A DNA stretch of 64,000 nt, from positions 1 through 64,000 of the forward strand of contig CAYFEQ010000003.1 of NCBI GenBank assembly GCA_964342155.1. The letters are read 5' to 3'. Source of the stretch: GCA-2701705 sp964342155 (lineage in GTDB: Bacteria > Pseudomonadota > Gammaproteobacteria > GCA-002705445 > GCA-002716945). A program made the translations under genes and the position numbers. Numbering within the stretch: the first letter of the stretch is position 1; each line of letters starts with the position of its first letter. Below are positions 8,341 to 18,446 of this stretch, in pieces. Under the pieces are notes generated by a model. The model searched no databases. It was not told the origin of the DNA and saw nothing but the letters and a program-made list of their open reading frames with translations.

Positions 8341-9432
8341 TTACTTTCTCACATATTTAGTTACATCTAATCCAAAAGCACTAATGCCATGATAAATTTT
8401 TGGAGCACTCATTAATGCCATTTTTTTAACACCAATATCTTTTAATATTTGTGCTCCTATTCCTATTGTTCTTTGTTCTTCATATTTTGTAATTTTTTTT
8501 CTTTTATTGTTAATAATTAAATCTTTCATAATATCAATTGAATCAATAGAAGTGTTTTTGGTAATTATAACTGCAGCCCCTTGTTTTGATTTAGATATCT
8601 TCTTTAAGGCATCTTCTAAGGGCCATCCTTGTAAATTAGAAATTTTAATGTTGTCAGTTAGAATATTTTGAACATGTACTCTTACTAATGTTGGTTGGTC
8701 TTTTGTAATTTTTCCTTTGATTAAGACAAGATGAATCTGATTGGTAAGAATATCTTCATAAAAAATAGTATAAAATTTACCATATGCAGTTTCTATTTCA
8801 AATTCATCAACTCTTTTAACTGTTTTCTCATTTTGAATTCTATACTTAATCAAATCTTCAATTGTCCCAATCTTTAACTTGTTTTTCTTAGAAAATGCAA
8901 GTAAATCTTTTTTGCGTGCCATTGTTCCATCTGCATTGAGTATTTCCACAATCACAGAAGATGCTTCAAGGCCTGCAAGTCTAGCTAAATCACAACCTGC
9001 TTCAGTATGTCCTGCTCTAACTAAAACTCCACCGTCTTTAGCCATCAAAGGAAATACATGTCCTGGCTGGACAAGATCACTTGATTTTGAGTTTTTTGCA
9101 ACTGCAACCTGAATTGTTTTTGCTCGGTCTGCTGCTGAAATTCCTGTTGTAACACCTTTTGCAGCTTCTATTGATACAGTAAAATTAGTTTCTTTGGGAG
9201 ATTCTCCAGTCTTTTTTATTAAAGAAAGACCAAGTTTCTTGCATTTCTTTGTTGTTAGAGTTAAACAAATCAAACCTTTGCCTTGTGACGCCATAAAGTT
9301 AATGTGTTTTGGTTTCACAAATTGGGCTGCCATAATAAGATCCCCTTCATTTTCACGTTTCTCATCATCCATGATGACAACCATATGGCCTTTTTTTATA
9401 GATTCTATAATTTCTTCTGATGAATTAATCAT
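8341..9432 (-). CDS. ribB: 3,4-dihydroxy-2-butanone-4-phosphate synthase with degenerate GTP cyclohydrolase II domain (RibBX type)
   Basis: The N-terminal ~200 residues are an intact DHBP synthase: DDEKRENEGDLI near residue 22, SKGLICL-like ASQGKGLICL near 48, and GHTEAGCDLARLAGL near 150. The C-terminal ~150 residues resemble GTP cyclohydrolase II, but the three zinc cysteines expected in the GDxxxSxxCDCG region are missing; the corresponding stretch has no cysteine. That matches the known proteobacterial RibBX hybrids, in which the second domain has no cyclohydrolase activity. A separate ribA would be needed elsewhere. The ATG overlaps the ribE stop region by 8 bp. Confidence 0.9.
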   Translation of the reverse strand: MINSSEEIIESIKKGHMVVIMDDEKRENEGDLIMAAQFVKPKHINFMASQGKGLICLTLTTKKCKKLGLSLIKKTGESPKETNFTVSIEAAKGVTTGISAADRAKTIQVAVAKNSKSSDLVQPGHVFPLMAKDGGVLVRAGHTEAGCDLARLAGLEASSVIVEILNADGTMARKKDLLAFSKKNKLKIGTIEDLIKYRIQNEKTVKRVDEFEIETAYGKFYTIFYEDILTNQIHLVLIKGKITKDQPTLVRVHVQNILTDNIKISNLQGWPLEDALKKISKSKQGAAVIITKNTSIDSIDIMKDLIINNKRKKITKYEEQRTIGIGAQILKDIGVKKMALMSAPKIYHGISAFGLDVTKYVRK

Positions 9433-10012
9433 TTTGAATTTTCTCTATATATCTGAACAATAAATCTATTTCTATATTAACTAAATTCCCTTTTTGATAA
9501 TATTGAGCAATAGTATTCTCATAAGTATGAGGAATTATCATTATACATAAAATATCATCCTTAATTTGATTTATAGTTAAACTAACTCCATCAATGGCAA
9601 TAGAGCCTTTTACAGCTGAATATTTTAAGATATTATTATTAACTCTAATAAACAGATTCCAAGAATTGCCCTCTTTAGCCATTTCCAATATAGTTCCTGT
9701 GCCGTCAATATGGCCAGCTGTTAAATGCCCGCTAATAAATTTATCCATTGTTAAAGGTGTTTCTATATTGACATAGGAGTCTTTTTTAAGGAGATGTAAG
9801 GAAGTTAAGTTTGATGTTTCAGGAGAAACAGTAAAGCCGTATGTTGTAGAATTTATTTCATCGATTGTTAAGCATGTGCCATTAACAGCAACGCTATCAC
9901 CTTTTTTAATTTTATTGCTTAGATTATCGATATTGATTAATATTTTCTGACTATCATTTTTTGATAAGCAGTCTTTAATTTTGCCGATATTTTCAATTAT
10001 TCCATTAAACAT
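9425..10012 (-). CDS. ribE: Riboflavin synthase (alpha subunit)
   Basis: Dismutates two lumazines to riboflavin. It is built of two lumazine-binding repeats: MFNGIIENIGKI...VNGTCLTI in the first half and GHIDGTGTI...IDGVSLTI in the second. 195 aa is normal for the trimer-forming enzyme. The start abuts the ribD stop (1 bp overlap), so translation is probably coupled. Confidence 0.95.
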   Translation of the reverse strand: MFNGIIENIGKIKDCLSKNDSQKILINIDNLSNKIKKGDSVAVNGTCLTIDEINSTTYGFTVSPETSNLTSLHLLKKDSYVNIETPLTMDKFISGHLTAGHIDGTGTILEMAKEGNSWNLFIRVNNNILKYSAVKGSIAIDGVSLTINQIKDDILCIMIIPHTYENTIAQYYQKGNLVNIEIDLLFRYIEKIQND

Positions 10013-11121
10013 TATATTCTTGATAATCGTAGCTTTAAATCATGGCTGATTTCAATAATATCATTAATTTTAAAATTAATCTTTTGGGATAATTTTTTTA
10101 TGCTATTAATTCCTGAAAATGTCTTAGAGCTATGCCCAAGTATCTTAGGAGAAATATATAAAATTAATTCATCTAGAAGTGATTCTTTAATTAGATTTCC
10201 AGTAAGTGTTGATCCAGATTCTACTAATAGTTCATTTATTTCTTCATTTGATAAAGCTTCCATGACTTGGTTTAAATCTAAAAAACCTTTATTACTTGGA
10301 ACTGTGATTACCTTTACATTATTTTTATATTTAGATTGCTTTATTTGATTTATATTTTTTGCTGTAAAAATGATTATATTTCTTTCTAAATCTTTAAAAA
10401 CATTCATTTTCTCATCAACCCTCAATTGTGAATCTAAAATTACCAATGTAGGTTGTTGCTTTATTTTTCTTAATAAAGAAGAATCTCTAACTGTTAGCTT
10501 TGGATTATCAGATAGGATGGTGTTGCTAGTAGTTAAAATAGCTGAACTTAATGCTCTTTCTATTTGGACATTTTCTCTTGACAGGTTTGATGTAATCCAC
10601 TTGCTTTGATTATTATGAAGTGCAATTTTTCCATCTAATGATATTCCTGATTTTGCACTGATATATGGTCTATTGTTTTGAAATCTAGAAAAAAAACCTT
10701 TATTTATCTCATGCGACTCATTTTTTAAAACTCCGATATTAACTTTAATTCCATGCTTTCTCAACAACCTTACACTCTTACCTGATACAAGTGGGTTTGG
10801 GTCTATGCTTGAAATCACAACTCTTTTAATTTTGTTTTCTATGATGAAATTAGTACATGGTGGAGTTTTACCATAATGACAGCATGGTTCTAGTGTTACA
10901 TAGAGAGTTGAGTTAGCACAGTCATTCTTAGATTTTTTAATTGCCATATATTCAGCATGATCTGATCCAGTGTGTCTGTGATAACCTGTTCCTAGGATCT
11001 TATTATTTTTTACTATCACTGCTCCAACTCTAGGATTAGGATGTGTAGAATAAAGTCCATTATTTGCACAGTCAAGGGCTTTACGCATAAAATAAACATC
11101 CTTTTCTTTATCAATCTTCAT
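10012..11121 (-). CDS. ribD: Bifunctional riboflavin deaminase/reductase
   Basis: Deaminates and then reduces the pyrimidine intermediates of riboflavin synthesis. The N-terminal domain has the zinc deaminase signature HAEYMAI followed by PCCHYGKTPPC. The C-terminal reductase domain starts near residue 150 (SGISLDGKIA) and includes LLVESGSTLTG. 369 aa is full length. It overlaps the nrdR stop by 11 bp. Confidence 0.96.
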   Translation of the reverse strand: MKIDKEKDVYFMRKALDCANNGLYSTHPNPRVGAVIVKNNKILGTGYHRHTGSDHAEYMAIKKSKNDCANSTLYVTLEPCCHYGKTPPCTNFIIENKIKRVVISSIDPNPLVSGKSVRLLRKHGIKVNIGVLKNESHEINKGFFSRFQNNRPYISAKSGISLDGKIALHNNQSKWITSNLSRENVQIERALSSAILTTSNTILSDNPKLTVRDSSLLRKIKQQPTLVILDSQLRVDEKMNVFKDLERNIIIFTAKNINQIKQSKYKNNVKVITVPSNKGFLDLNQVMEALSNEEINELLVESGSTLTGNLIKESLLDELILYISPKILGHSSKTFSGINSIKKLSQKINFKINDIIEISHDLKLRLSRI

Positions 11122-11611
11122 TTAAAAGTTTCTTTTGTAGTTTTTTCATCTCCGGAGATAAATCATGCTTAAGATTATCTACTAATTTTTTAAATGCATC
11201 TATTTCGCTGAAACTTAAGTATACTGATGCATAGCGAATATAAGCAACATGATCAAGAGTTAATAACTCTTGCATAACAAACTCTCCAATTTTTAATGCC
11301 GATATTTCTTTTTCTTGTTGCGTAATACATCTATTAAATATATTTTGTAATGCTTTATCTATATCATCTGTACTAGCTTGTCTTTTCTCCAATGCAACAA
11401 GTATACTTTGTTTTATTTTATCTTCTGAAAAAACTTCTGTTGATTTATCGTTCTTAATAACCCGAGGATATGCTAAATCTGTTGTTTCTTGAGTGTTATA
11501 CCTTGAATTACAAGATGGACAAGACCTTCTCCTTTTTATTGAATAGCCATCATGGCTCAGTCTGGAATCTATAACTTTTGTATCAAGCTCTCCACAAAAT
11601 GGGCAGCGCAT
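11111..11611 (-). CDS. nrdR: Ribonucleotide reductase repressor NrdR
   Basis: ATP/dATP-sensing repressor of ribonucleotide reductase genes. It has the N-terminal zinc ribbon MRCPFC...CPSC and an ATP-cone domain from about residue 48. 166 aa is slightly longer than E. coli (149) through a charged C-terminal tail. The glyA-nrdR-ribD order is common in gammaproteobacteria. No ribonucleotide reductase gene is in the window. Confidence 0.96.
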   Translation of the reverse strand: MRCPFCGELDTKVIDSRLSHDGYSIKRRRSCPSCNSRYNTQETTDLAYPRVIKNDKSTEVFSEDKIKQSILVALEKRQASTDDIDKALQNIFNRCITQQEKEISALKIGEFVMQELLTLDHVAYIRYASVYLSFSEIDAFKKLVDNLKHDLSPEMKKLQKKLLNED

Positions 11612-11620
11612 ATCTTCCTC

Positions 11621-12892
11621 TTATGCTACTGCTTTCTTACTTGATGAATAAACAGGAAATTGTGAACATAAATTAAGAGCTTTTTCTTTTACTTTTTTTA
11701 TAGCATCTTCATTATTTATATTATCTAGAATATCGCAGATCATATTTCCTAGGACTTTAGTTTCCGCTTCTTTGAAACCTCTTGTAGTAATTGCTGGAGT
11801 ACCGATTCTAATACCACTCGTTACAAAAGGTTTTTGCGGATCATTGGGTACAGAATTTTTATTAACTGTAATATTTGCTCTATGTAACGCAGCATCAGCA
11901 TCTTTTCCAGTTAACCCTTGTTTAACAAGACTTACTAACATTAAATGGTTCTTTGTTCCCCCAGAAATAATTTCATATCCTCTAGAAATTATTGTTTCTG
12001 CAAGCATCTCTGCATTTGTTAGAACTTGTTGTTGATATTCTTTGAATTCAGGCTGAAGAGCTTCTTTGAAAGCAACTGCCTTAGCAGCTATCACATGCAT
12101 TAGTGGGCCTCCCTGTGTTCCAGGAAAAACAAGAGAATTAAATTTTTTCTCAAGATCAGGGTTAGACTTACAAATTATGAAACCACCTCGTGGGCCTCTT
12201 AATGTTTTATGTGTAGTTGAAGTAACAACATCTGCATAAGGGATAGGCGATGGATATAAATCTGCAGCAACTAAACCAGAAACATGGGCCATATCGACAT
12301 GAAAATATGCATTTATTTTTTTAGCTATTTCCCCCATTCTTTCCCAATCTATAACTTGTGAATAAGCTGAAAAACCACCTATTATCATTTTTGGTTTATT
12401 CTCTATAGCGAGCTTTTCAATTTGTTCATAGTCAAGTAAACCATTGTCATCTATCCCGTATTGGATTGCATTAAACAATTTTCCAGAAAAATTTACTTTT
12501 GCTCCATGCGTTAGATGTCCTCCTGCATCTAGACTCATTCCTAAGATAGTGTCTCCAGGATTTAATAAAGCAAGGTAAACAGCTGCATTAGCTTGCGACC
12601 CTGAATGCGGCTGTACATTTGCATAATCAGCGCCATATAATTCTTTCAAACGATCTATTGCTAATTGCTCAGCAACATCAACATTCTCACAACCACCATA
12701 ATATCTTCTAGCAGGATATCCTTCAGCATATTTATTAGTCATTAGGGATCCTTGAGCTTCTAATACTCTCGGACTAGCATAGTTTTCAGAAGCAATTAAT
12801 TCTATATGTTCTTCTTGCCTAATAATTTCTTTCTTTAGAGCATCACTTAACTCATCATCAAAGCCAGCAATTTTCATATCAATGCTAAACAT
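11621..12892 (-). CDS. glyA: Serine hydroxymethyltransferase
   Basis: PLP enzyme interconverting serine and glycine and feeding one-carbon units to folate. Conserved blocks include ELIASENY near residue 32, YAEGYPARRYYGG, the PLP-lysine block TSTTHKTLRGPRGG and GIRIGTPAITTRG. The frame has GTG ATG in tandem; the AGAGGA Shine-Dalgarno is only 1 nt from the GTG and 4 nt from the ATG, so the ATG at 12892 is preferred (423 aa). Confidence 0.97.
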   Translation of the reverse strand: MFSIDMKIAGFDDELSDALKKEIIRQEEHIELIASENYASPRVLEAQGSLMTNKYAEGYPARRYYGGCENVDVAEQLAIDRLKELYGADYANVQPHSGSQANAAVYLALLNPGDTILGMSLDAGGHLTHGAKVNFSGKLFNAIQYGIDDNGLLDYEQIEKLAIENKPKMIIGGFSAYSQVIDWERMGEIAKKINAYFHVDMAHVSGLVAADLYPSPIPYADVVTSTTHKTLRGPRGGFIICKSNPDLEKKFNSLVFPGTQGGPLMHVIAAKAVAFKEALQPEFKEYQQQVLTNAEMLAETIISRGYEIISGGTKNHLMLVSLVKQGLTGKDADAALHRANITVNKNSVPNDPQKPFVTSGIRIGTPAITTRGFKEAETKVLGNMICDILDNINNEDAIKKVKEKALNLCSQFPVYSSSKKAVA

Positions 12893-12987
12893 CACATCCT
12901 CTTGATTTTATAGTTAAATTTATTATTCTGAAATTCTACCATTTAATATTATTTTTGTAACTATGTTTATAGGCAAATTATCTAATT

Positions 12988-13542
12988 CTACTTGCTCTTA
13001 TATAAAAAAATATACTTAAAAACTAGTATCAGAAGAAATAAGGATATATAAGTATTTAAAAGTAAATAATCTGCCTTAATTACTAAATAATAATGAAATA
13101 ATGACATGAATATAATTAAGTAAATTAATTTATGTACAGTCATCCAGGCTGCTTTCATAATTTTTTTTGAATATTCATTAGAGGTTAAAACTAAAGGGAT
13201 GAATAAAATCAATGCTAAATATCCAATTTGTATATATGTTATATTTAATAGGTCCTCAGAAAGAACAAACAATTCCAGGTTATTATCGATAATATAGATT
13301 ACAAAATGTATAAGTGCATAAATGAAGGTTGAAATTCCAAGAGACCGCCTATTGATAATAGCTTGTGATCTGTCAAATATTGGTATAAATAAAATAATTA
13401 ATAAATATATAATTATGATGTTTCCACTTTGAGAAATAAGATATGAAAAGCCATTAATAATATCTTCATTAAAAATTAGATTAATAAATAAATAAGCGAG
13501 AGGTATAAATGAAAAAATATATGTTCTAAAACTATTGGACAT
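12988..13542 (-). CDS. msrQ: Heme-binding membrane subunit MsrQ (YedZ)
   Basis: Inner-membrane b-type cytochrome that passes electrons from the quinone pool or flavin to periplasmic MsrP. About five to six hydrophobic helices span the 184 aa. Candidate heme histidines lie in membrane segments at ALIHFVIY, WMTVHKLIYL and SLFHYYL. It follows msrP by 8 bp, the standard msrPQ operon. Identification rests on topology, histidines and its neighbour. Confidence 0.87.
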   Translation of the reverse strand: MSNSFRTYIFSFIPLAYLFINLIFNEDIINGFSYLISQSGNIIIIYLLIILFIPIFDRSQAIINRRSLGISTFIYALIHFVIYIIDNNLELFVLSEDLLNITYIQIGYLALILFIPLVLTSNEYSKKIMKAAWMTVHKLIYLIIFMSLFHYYLVIKADYLLLNTYISLFLLILVFKYIFLYKSK

Positions 13543-13550
13543 TGTTTAAT

Positions 13551-14474
13551 TTAAAAATTTTTAGTCAAATCTAGATCTTTATATAAGTGATGTACAAATT
13601 CAGCATACCCATTAAAAATTTTTGTGTCCCTCTTTCTAAATTCACCAATTCTTCTTTCTCTTTTTTGACTCCAACGCGGGTGTGGCACATTAGGATTAAC
13701 ATTGGAATAGAAGCCATATTCTGATGGTGCTTGCTCGTTCCATGTGCACAAAGGCATCTCTTTAGTGAAAGTTACTTTGACAATAGATTTAATACTCTTA
13801 AAACCATATTTCCATGGAACTATAAGTCTTATTGGTGATCCATTTTGATTAGGTAATATCTTTCCATATAAGCCTACTGACAGTATTGTAAGTGGATTAA
13901 TGGCTTCATTAATTGTTAAACCTTCTCTATAAGGCCAATTTAAAACATCACGCTTTTGCCCAGGGAGGTTTTCTCTATCTAAAATTGATTCAAATGCAAC
14001 ATATTTGGCAGTAGATTTAGGTTTAACATGATTGATAATTTGGTTTAATTCAAAGCCAATCCAAGGAACAACCATTGACCATGCTTCTACGCATCTAAGT
14101 CGGTATATTCTTTCTTCTAATGGGAATTTTTTAATTAAATCATCCATTCCAAATACAATTGGTTTTTCTACTTCTCCATCAATTGTCAATTTCCAATCAT
14201 CTGTAATAAGTTTTTTTGCATTAATCATTGGATCTCTTTTACCTGAACCAAGTTCATAGAAGTTATTATAAGAAGTTATTTGTTTAAATGTATTTGTTTG
14301 TTCATTTGTACTATATTTTAAATCCTTAGCAAAAAATAAAGATTTTGATGCCTGTGTATTATTAAAACCAAGTAGCATAGGTAATGAAAGTGAGGCTGCA
14401 ATTATCTTTCTTCTATTTCGAAAGAAAATTTCATCTGTTACATCTGATTCTTTATCAATATTATATTTTGACAT
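13551..14474 (-). CDS. msrP: Periplasmic methionine sulfoxide reductase, molybdopterin catalytic subunit
   Basis: Repairs oxidised methionine in envelope proteins. The N-terminus has a Tat signal (NRRKIIAASL, residues 20-29) followed by a hydrophobic stretch, fitting export of a folded Mo-cofactor protein. The Mo ligand Cys lies in RLRCVEAW (about residue 128). Later blocks KYGFKSIKSI and CTWN are typical of the SUOX-fold family. 307 aa is close to E. coli MsrP. It implies a Tat system and molybdopterin synthesis encoded elsewhere. Confidence 0.95.
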   Translation of the reverse strand: MSKYNIDKESDVTDEIFFRNRRKIIAASLSLPMLLGFNNTQASKSLFFAKDLKYSTNEQTNTFKQITSYNNFYELGSGKRDPMINAKKLITDDWKLTIDGEVEKPIVFGMDDLIKKFPLEERIYRLRCVEAWSMVVPWIGFELNQIINHVKPKSTAKYVAFESILDRENLPGQKRDVLNWPYREGLTINEAINPLTILSVGLYGKILPNQNGSPIRLIVPWKYGFKSIKSIVKVTFTKEMPLCTWNEQAPSEYGFYSNVNPNVPHPRWSQKRERRIGEFRKRDTKIFNGYAEFVHHLYKDLDLTKNF

Positions 14475-14480
14475 TATATT

Positions 14481-17400
14481 CTATTGTAACCAATCTAGGG
14501 CATTATTGAAAAATTTATGCCAAGGCGAAGAAGTCCAGTTATCAGGTTTCCATGAAAACTGATTAATTGAAGTCAGTCTCTCAGGATGAGGCATTAATAT
14601 AGTTATTCTCCCATCAGAGTTTGTAAAGCCATTTGATCCATCAATTGAACCATTTGGATTGTAAGGATATGAATTTGTTTTTTTATTTTGATAATCTACA
14701 TAATTAATAACACAATCTTTATTATTTTTATTATTTTTAAAATAAGTTCTACCTTCCCCATGAGAAACAATGACAGGTAAAATCGCACCGCTCATATCTT
14801 TGAAAAAGATTGATTTTGTTGTATTAATTTTGACATGAACTAATCTTGCTTCAAATTGATTAGATTTATTTTTAATAAAAAGTGGCCAATTATTTGTCCC
14901 TGGTATTATTGGAGCTAAATGTGAAAGCATTTGACAGCCATTACATACTCCCAAAGCAAATTTACTTTTATCATGAAAAAACTTTCTCATAATATCTTGC
15001 AAATATGGGTTATGCAGTATTTTACCAGCCCATCCTTTTCCAGCGCCAAGAACATCTCCATAAGAAAAACCACCACATGCTACCAATCCATTATATTTGA
15101 GGATATCAACATTCTTATTTTTTATATCATTAATATGGATGTCATCACATTCAAAGCCAGCTTTCAAAAATGCATGTGCCATTTCTCTTTGTCCATTTAC
15201 ACCTTGTTCTCTGAGTATTGCAATTCTAGGATTAATTTTCTTATTAATAATTATTTTTTTATTATTTTGGAGCGAAAAAGTTAATTTAGATTGAATCTCA
15301 TATAATTTTCTATTCTTATGTATATTAATTTTATTTTTATATTCTTCTTTTGCTGTTGATGGATTGTCTCTCAATGATTGTATATTGTAAGATAAAGAAC
15401 TCCAATATTTTCTCAATTCATACAGGTGGTAAGCAATTTTTTTGTATGCATTTATTTTAATTTTAGGTTTATTTTCGATATAGCTTTTACCAATATTAGT
15501 AATTTTTGAAGCAAAACCATGTTTCTTGGCGCAAGCAGTAAATCTTTCCATCATGCTATCTGGAACTTCAACAAACACGCCTAACTCTTCATTAAAGAAA
15601 AAATTGATTAGTTTATCTTGGTTGTCAAGAAAATTAGATATCTTGTCTACATCAATAGAGCAATTGCCAGCAAATGCCATTTCTGATAAAGCAGTAAAAG
15701 CACCTCCATCAGATTTGTCATGATAAGCAGTTATAATTTTATTTTTAATTAAGTCTTGTGAAAAATTAAAAAACTTTATTAATACATCAATATTTTCAAT
15801 CTTTGGCGTATCATTATCAATTATTTGGTATGATTGATGTAAAGCTGATCCTCCCATTCTTTGTTTACGATTAGATAAATCAATAAAGATCATTCTTCCA
15901 GAACCTTTTAATGCTGGTGTTATATTTAAACTTACATTATCAATATCAGAAAATGCTGAAATTATTAGACTAACTGGGCTTTCAACTTCAAATTTAGTTT
16001 TTTTATTTTTCCAAAGTGTACTCATTGACAAAGAGTCTTTGCCAACAGGTATGGTTATTCCTGTTTTCAAACATAAATCTGAAACTCGTTTTACAGAAAA
16101 ATATAAACTATTTAATTGGTTTTTATTTTTTGACGATGCCATCCAGTTTGCAGAAAGTTTAATTTTTGATAACTTTTGTATATAGGAACAGGAGATATTA
16201 GTAATCATTTCTCCAAATGCCATTTCTACTGATGATACAGCGTTATTGATAGCAATTAACGGCCTTTCACCTATTGTCATCACTTGTCCATGCAAAGAAT
16301 CAATATCAGATAGAGTAATTGCAACATTAGATACAGGTATTTGATGCTGCCCTATCATTTGGTCTCTTGCAACTAAACCTGAAACCGATCTATCGCCTAT
16401 TGTAATTAAAAAACCCTTGTCTGAAACAGATGGCATGCTTAATGTACGGACAACGCATTCCTTAAAGGATGAAATTTTTTTATTCGAAGTTTTTTGTAAT
16501 ATTTTTTTTGGCTCAACAATGTTGATAGGAGGGATCGGAGGTTTACCTAATAAATATTTCATTGGTAAATCGATAATTTTTTGCTTATTTGAATCATGAA
16601 CTATTAATTTGTTCTTATTTGTGGCTTTACCAATAATCGAATAAGGGCAATTTTCTTGTTTACAAATATTATCAAAAATTTTTAGTGAGTTTTTATGGAT
16701 AACCACTATGTATCTTTCTTGAGATTCGTTACACCAAATTTGAAGTGGAGATAAATTTGTTTCTCCTAGCGGTATTTTTGATAATTCTATTTCTGCTCCC
16801 ATATTAGACTCATTCACAATTTCTGGTACTGCATTACTGAGGCCTCCAGCGCCAACATCATGAATACTTTTTATAGGTGTTTTTTTATCAAGGTATATGC
16901 AATGATTGATTACTTCCTGACATCTCCTCTGCATCTCAGGGTTATCTCGTTGTACAGATGAAAAATCTAAATCCTCAGTACTTGCTCCAGATTTCAATGA
17001 AGATGCTGCGCCACCTCCCATTCCTATTAAATACGATGGGCCACCTAAAATTATAATCAAATCACCATTAGAAAGTTTCTTTTTTTTAGTATGATTATTT
17101 CTAATCATGCCTACCCCACCAGCAATCATTATTGGTTTGTGGAAACCAATTGAGAATTTACTAGTAGCTGTTTTATTAACATTAAACTCACATGTTCGAA
17201 AATAACCAAAAATATTTGGTCTACCAAATTCATTGTTGTAAGATGCTGCTCCAATAGGTGCCTCTATTATAATATCTAATGCTTTCTTGATTCTTTTTGG
17301 ATAACCAATTGAATTTTTTTCCCAAGGGTTTAAATGGTTTGGAATATTTAAATTAGATAATGTGTAACCAGCAAAACCAACTTTTGGAATTGAACCTATT

Positions 17401-18365
17401 CCAGTTGCGCCTTCATCTCTTAATTCTCCTCCCGATCCTGTTGCAGCACCAGGATATGGTGATATTGCCGTAGGATGATTGTGTGTTTCTGCTTTTATGA
17501 TATAAAAACTTTTTTCAGTCAAATATTTATATTCCTTATTATTTAAATCAGTTTTTAAGATTTTGTTTTTCGTACTTCTTATAATTGCACAATTATCTTT
17601 ATATGCAGAGACAACATCTGAAGAACTCTTATTTTTTGTTTTTTTTATCAATTTGAACAAAGTTGTAGTGCTTCTAAATTTATTATTTCTTAATTCCGAA
17701 TTAAAGATTTTATGTCTACAGTGTTCAGAATTAATCTGAGCAAACATCATTAATTCAATATCTGATGGATTCCTTTTTAATCTATTATAAATATTTTTTA
17801 AATACTCTATTTCAAGTTTATTTAGAGCTAGTCCCATTGATATATTATAATTATCAATTTTTTTTAAAGATAAATACTCTGTATTAAGCACTTGATTATA
17901 AGGTTGCTTATTATATAGGTATTCAAAAAACTGTTTTTCTTTTGTTATACATATTTGAGTCATGGGATCAATGACTGATGAAAGTTTTTTTAAAATTCCG
18001 AAGTAAGCCTTAGAATCTTTTCTAAATTCATATATCAAACCCTTTTCAATTGATGAAACCTCATCAAGATTACAACTATTTATTATCTCTATAGCTTTGC
18101 TAGACCATGGTGACAGGATGTTTGATCGATGGAAAATAGAAATTAAATGTCCTTTTGGTTTAAATGGTGACTGCAGGAACTTTGCTTGGAGTAAATTTTC
18201 GAGCGTAGCTATGGAGTTGCGATTAATTTCTAATTCTGAGCTTAGCTTGAATATTTCATATATAGAATAAATCTCTGGTTTTTTTGCATTCCTAGTGTTT
18301 TTTTCAATCTGAGATTTTAAGGGGTTTTGATATTTAGTACAGTTATTAATGAAAATGTAGGTCAT
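14481..18365 (-). CDS. purL: Phosphoribosylformylglycinamidine synthase
   Basis: Large-type PurL: FGAR to FGAM using glutamine and ATP in purine synthesis. Domains in order are an N-terminal PurS-like region, a linker, FGAM synthetase halves (KAETHNHPTAISPYPGAATG near residue 290; GKDSLSMST near 770) and a C-terminal class I glutamine amidotransferase. In the last, the nucleophile block is FALGVCNGCQ and the His/Glu pair is in PHPERL. 1294 aa is full length. It is monocistronic, 6 bp from msrP. Confidence 0.97.
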   Translation of the reverse strand: MTYIFINNCTKYQNPLKSQIEKNTRNAKKPEIYSIYEIFKLSSELEINRNSIATLENLLQAKFLQSPFKPKGHLISIFHRSNILSPWSSKAIEIINSCNLDEVSSIEKGLIYEFRKDSKAYFGILKKLSSVIDPMTQICITKEKQFFEYLYNKQPYNQVLNTEYLSLKKIDNYNISMGLALNKLEIEYLKNIYNRLKRNPSDIELMMFAQINSEHCRHKIFNSELRNNKFRSTTTLFKLIKKTKNKSSSDVVSAYKDNCAIIRSTKNKILKTDLNNKEYKYLTEKSFYIIKAETHNHPTAISPYPGAATGSGGELRDEGATGIGSIPKVGFAGYTLSNLNIPNHLNPWEKNSIGYPKRIKKALDIIIEAPIGAASYNNEFGRPNIFGYFRTCEFNVNKTATSKFSIGFHKPIMIAGGVGMIRNNHTKKKKLSNGDLIIILGGPSYLIGMGGGAASSLKSGASTEDLDFSSVQRDNPEMQRRCQEVINHCIYLDKKTPIKSIHDVGAGGLSNAVPEIVNESNMGAEIELSKIPLGETNLSPLQIWCNESQERYIVVIHKNSLKIFDNICKQENCPYSIIGKATNKNKLIVHDSNKQKIIDLPMKYLLGKPPIPPINIVEPKKILQKTSNKKISSFKECVVRTLSMPSVSDKGFLITIGDRSVSGLVARDQMIGQHQIPVSNVAITLSDIDSLHGQVMTIGERPLIAINNAVSSVEMAFGEMITNISCSYIQKLSKIKLSANWMASSKNKNQLNSLYFSVKRVSDLCLKTGITIPVGKDSLSMSTLWKNKKTKFEVESPVSLIISAFSDIDNVSLNITPALKGSGRMIFIDLSNRKQRMGGSALHQSYQIIDNDTPKIENIDVLIKFFNFSQDLIKNKIITAYHDKSDGGAFTALSEMAFAGNCSIDVDKISNFLDNQDKLINFFFNEELGVFVEVPDSMMERFTACAKKHGFASKITNIGKSYIENKPKIKINAYKKIAYHLYELRKYWSSLSYNIQSLRDNPSTAKEEYKNKINIHKNRKLYEIQSKLTFSLQNNKKIIINKKINPRIAILREQGVNGQREMAHAFLKAGFECDDIHINDIKNKNVDILKYNGLVACGGFSYGDVLGAGKGWAGKILHNPYLQDIMRKFFHDKSKFALGVCNGCQMLSHLAPIIPGTNNWPLFIKNKSNQFEARLVHVKINTTKSIFFKDMSGAILPVIVSHGEGRTYFKNNKNNKDCVINYVDYQNKKTNSYPYNPNGSIDGSNGFTNSDGRITILMPHPERLTSINQFSWKPDNWTSSPWHKFFNNALDWLQ

Positions 18366-18402
18366 ACAGCAATTACCATATGTATATGATAATACAATTT
18401 AG

Positions 18403-18429
18403 TTGATAATAGAATTTTCAGAGTATAAT
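18403..18429 (+). promoter_or_regulatory. Probable sigma70 promoter of ssrA
   Basis: TTGATA at 18403-18408 and a perfect TATAAT at 18424-18429, separated by 15 bp, which is a little short. Start would fall near 18436, about 10 nt before the mature 5' end of tmRNA, leaving a short leader for RNase P removal. Confidence 0.5.
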
Positions 18430-18446
18430 ATCTATATACTGTTTTT

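Noticed and set aside
12893..12987. Riboswitch upstream of glyA
   Set aside because: The leader is short and AT-rich with no recognisable conserved glycine, FMN or SAM riboswitch core.
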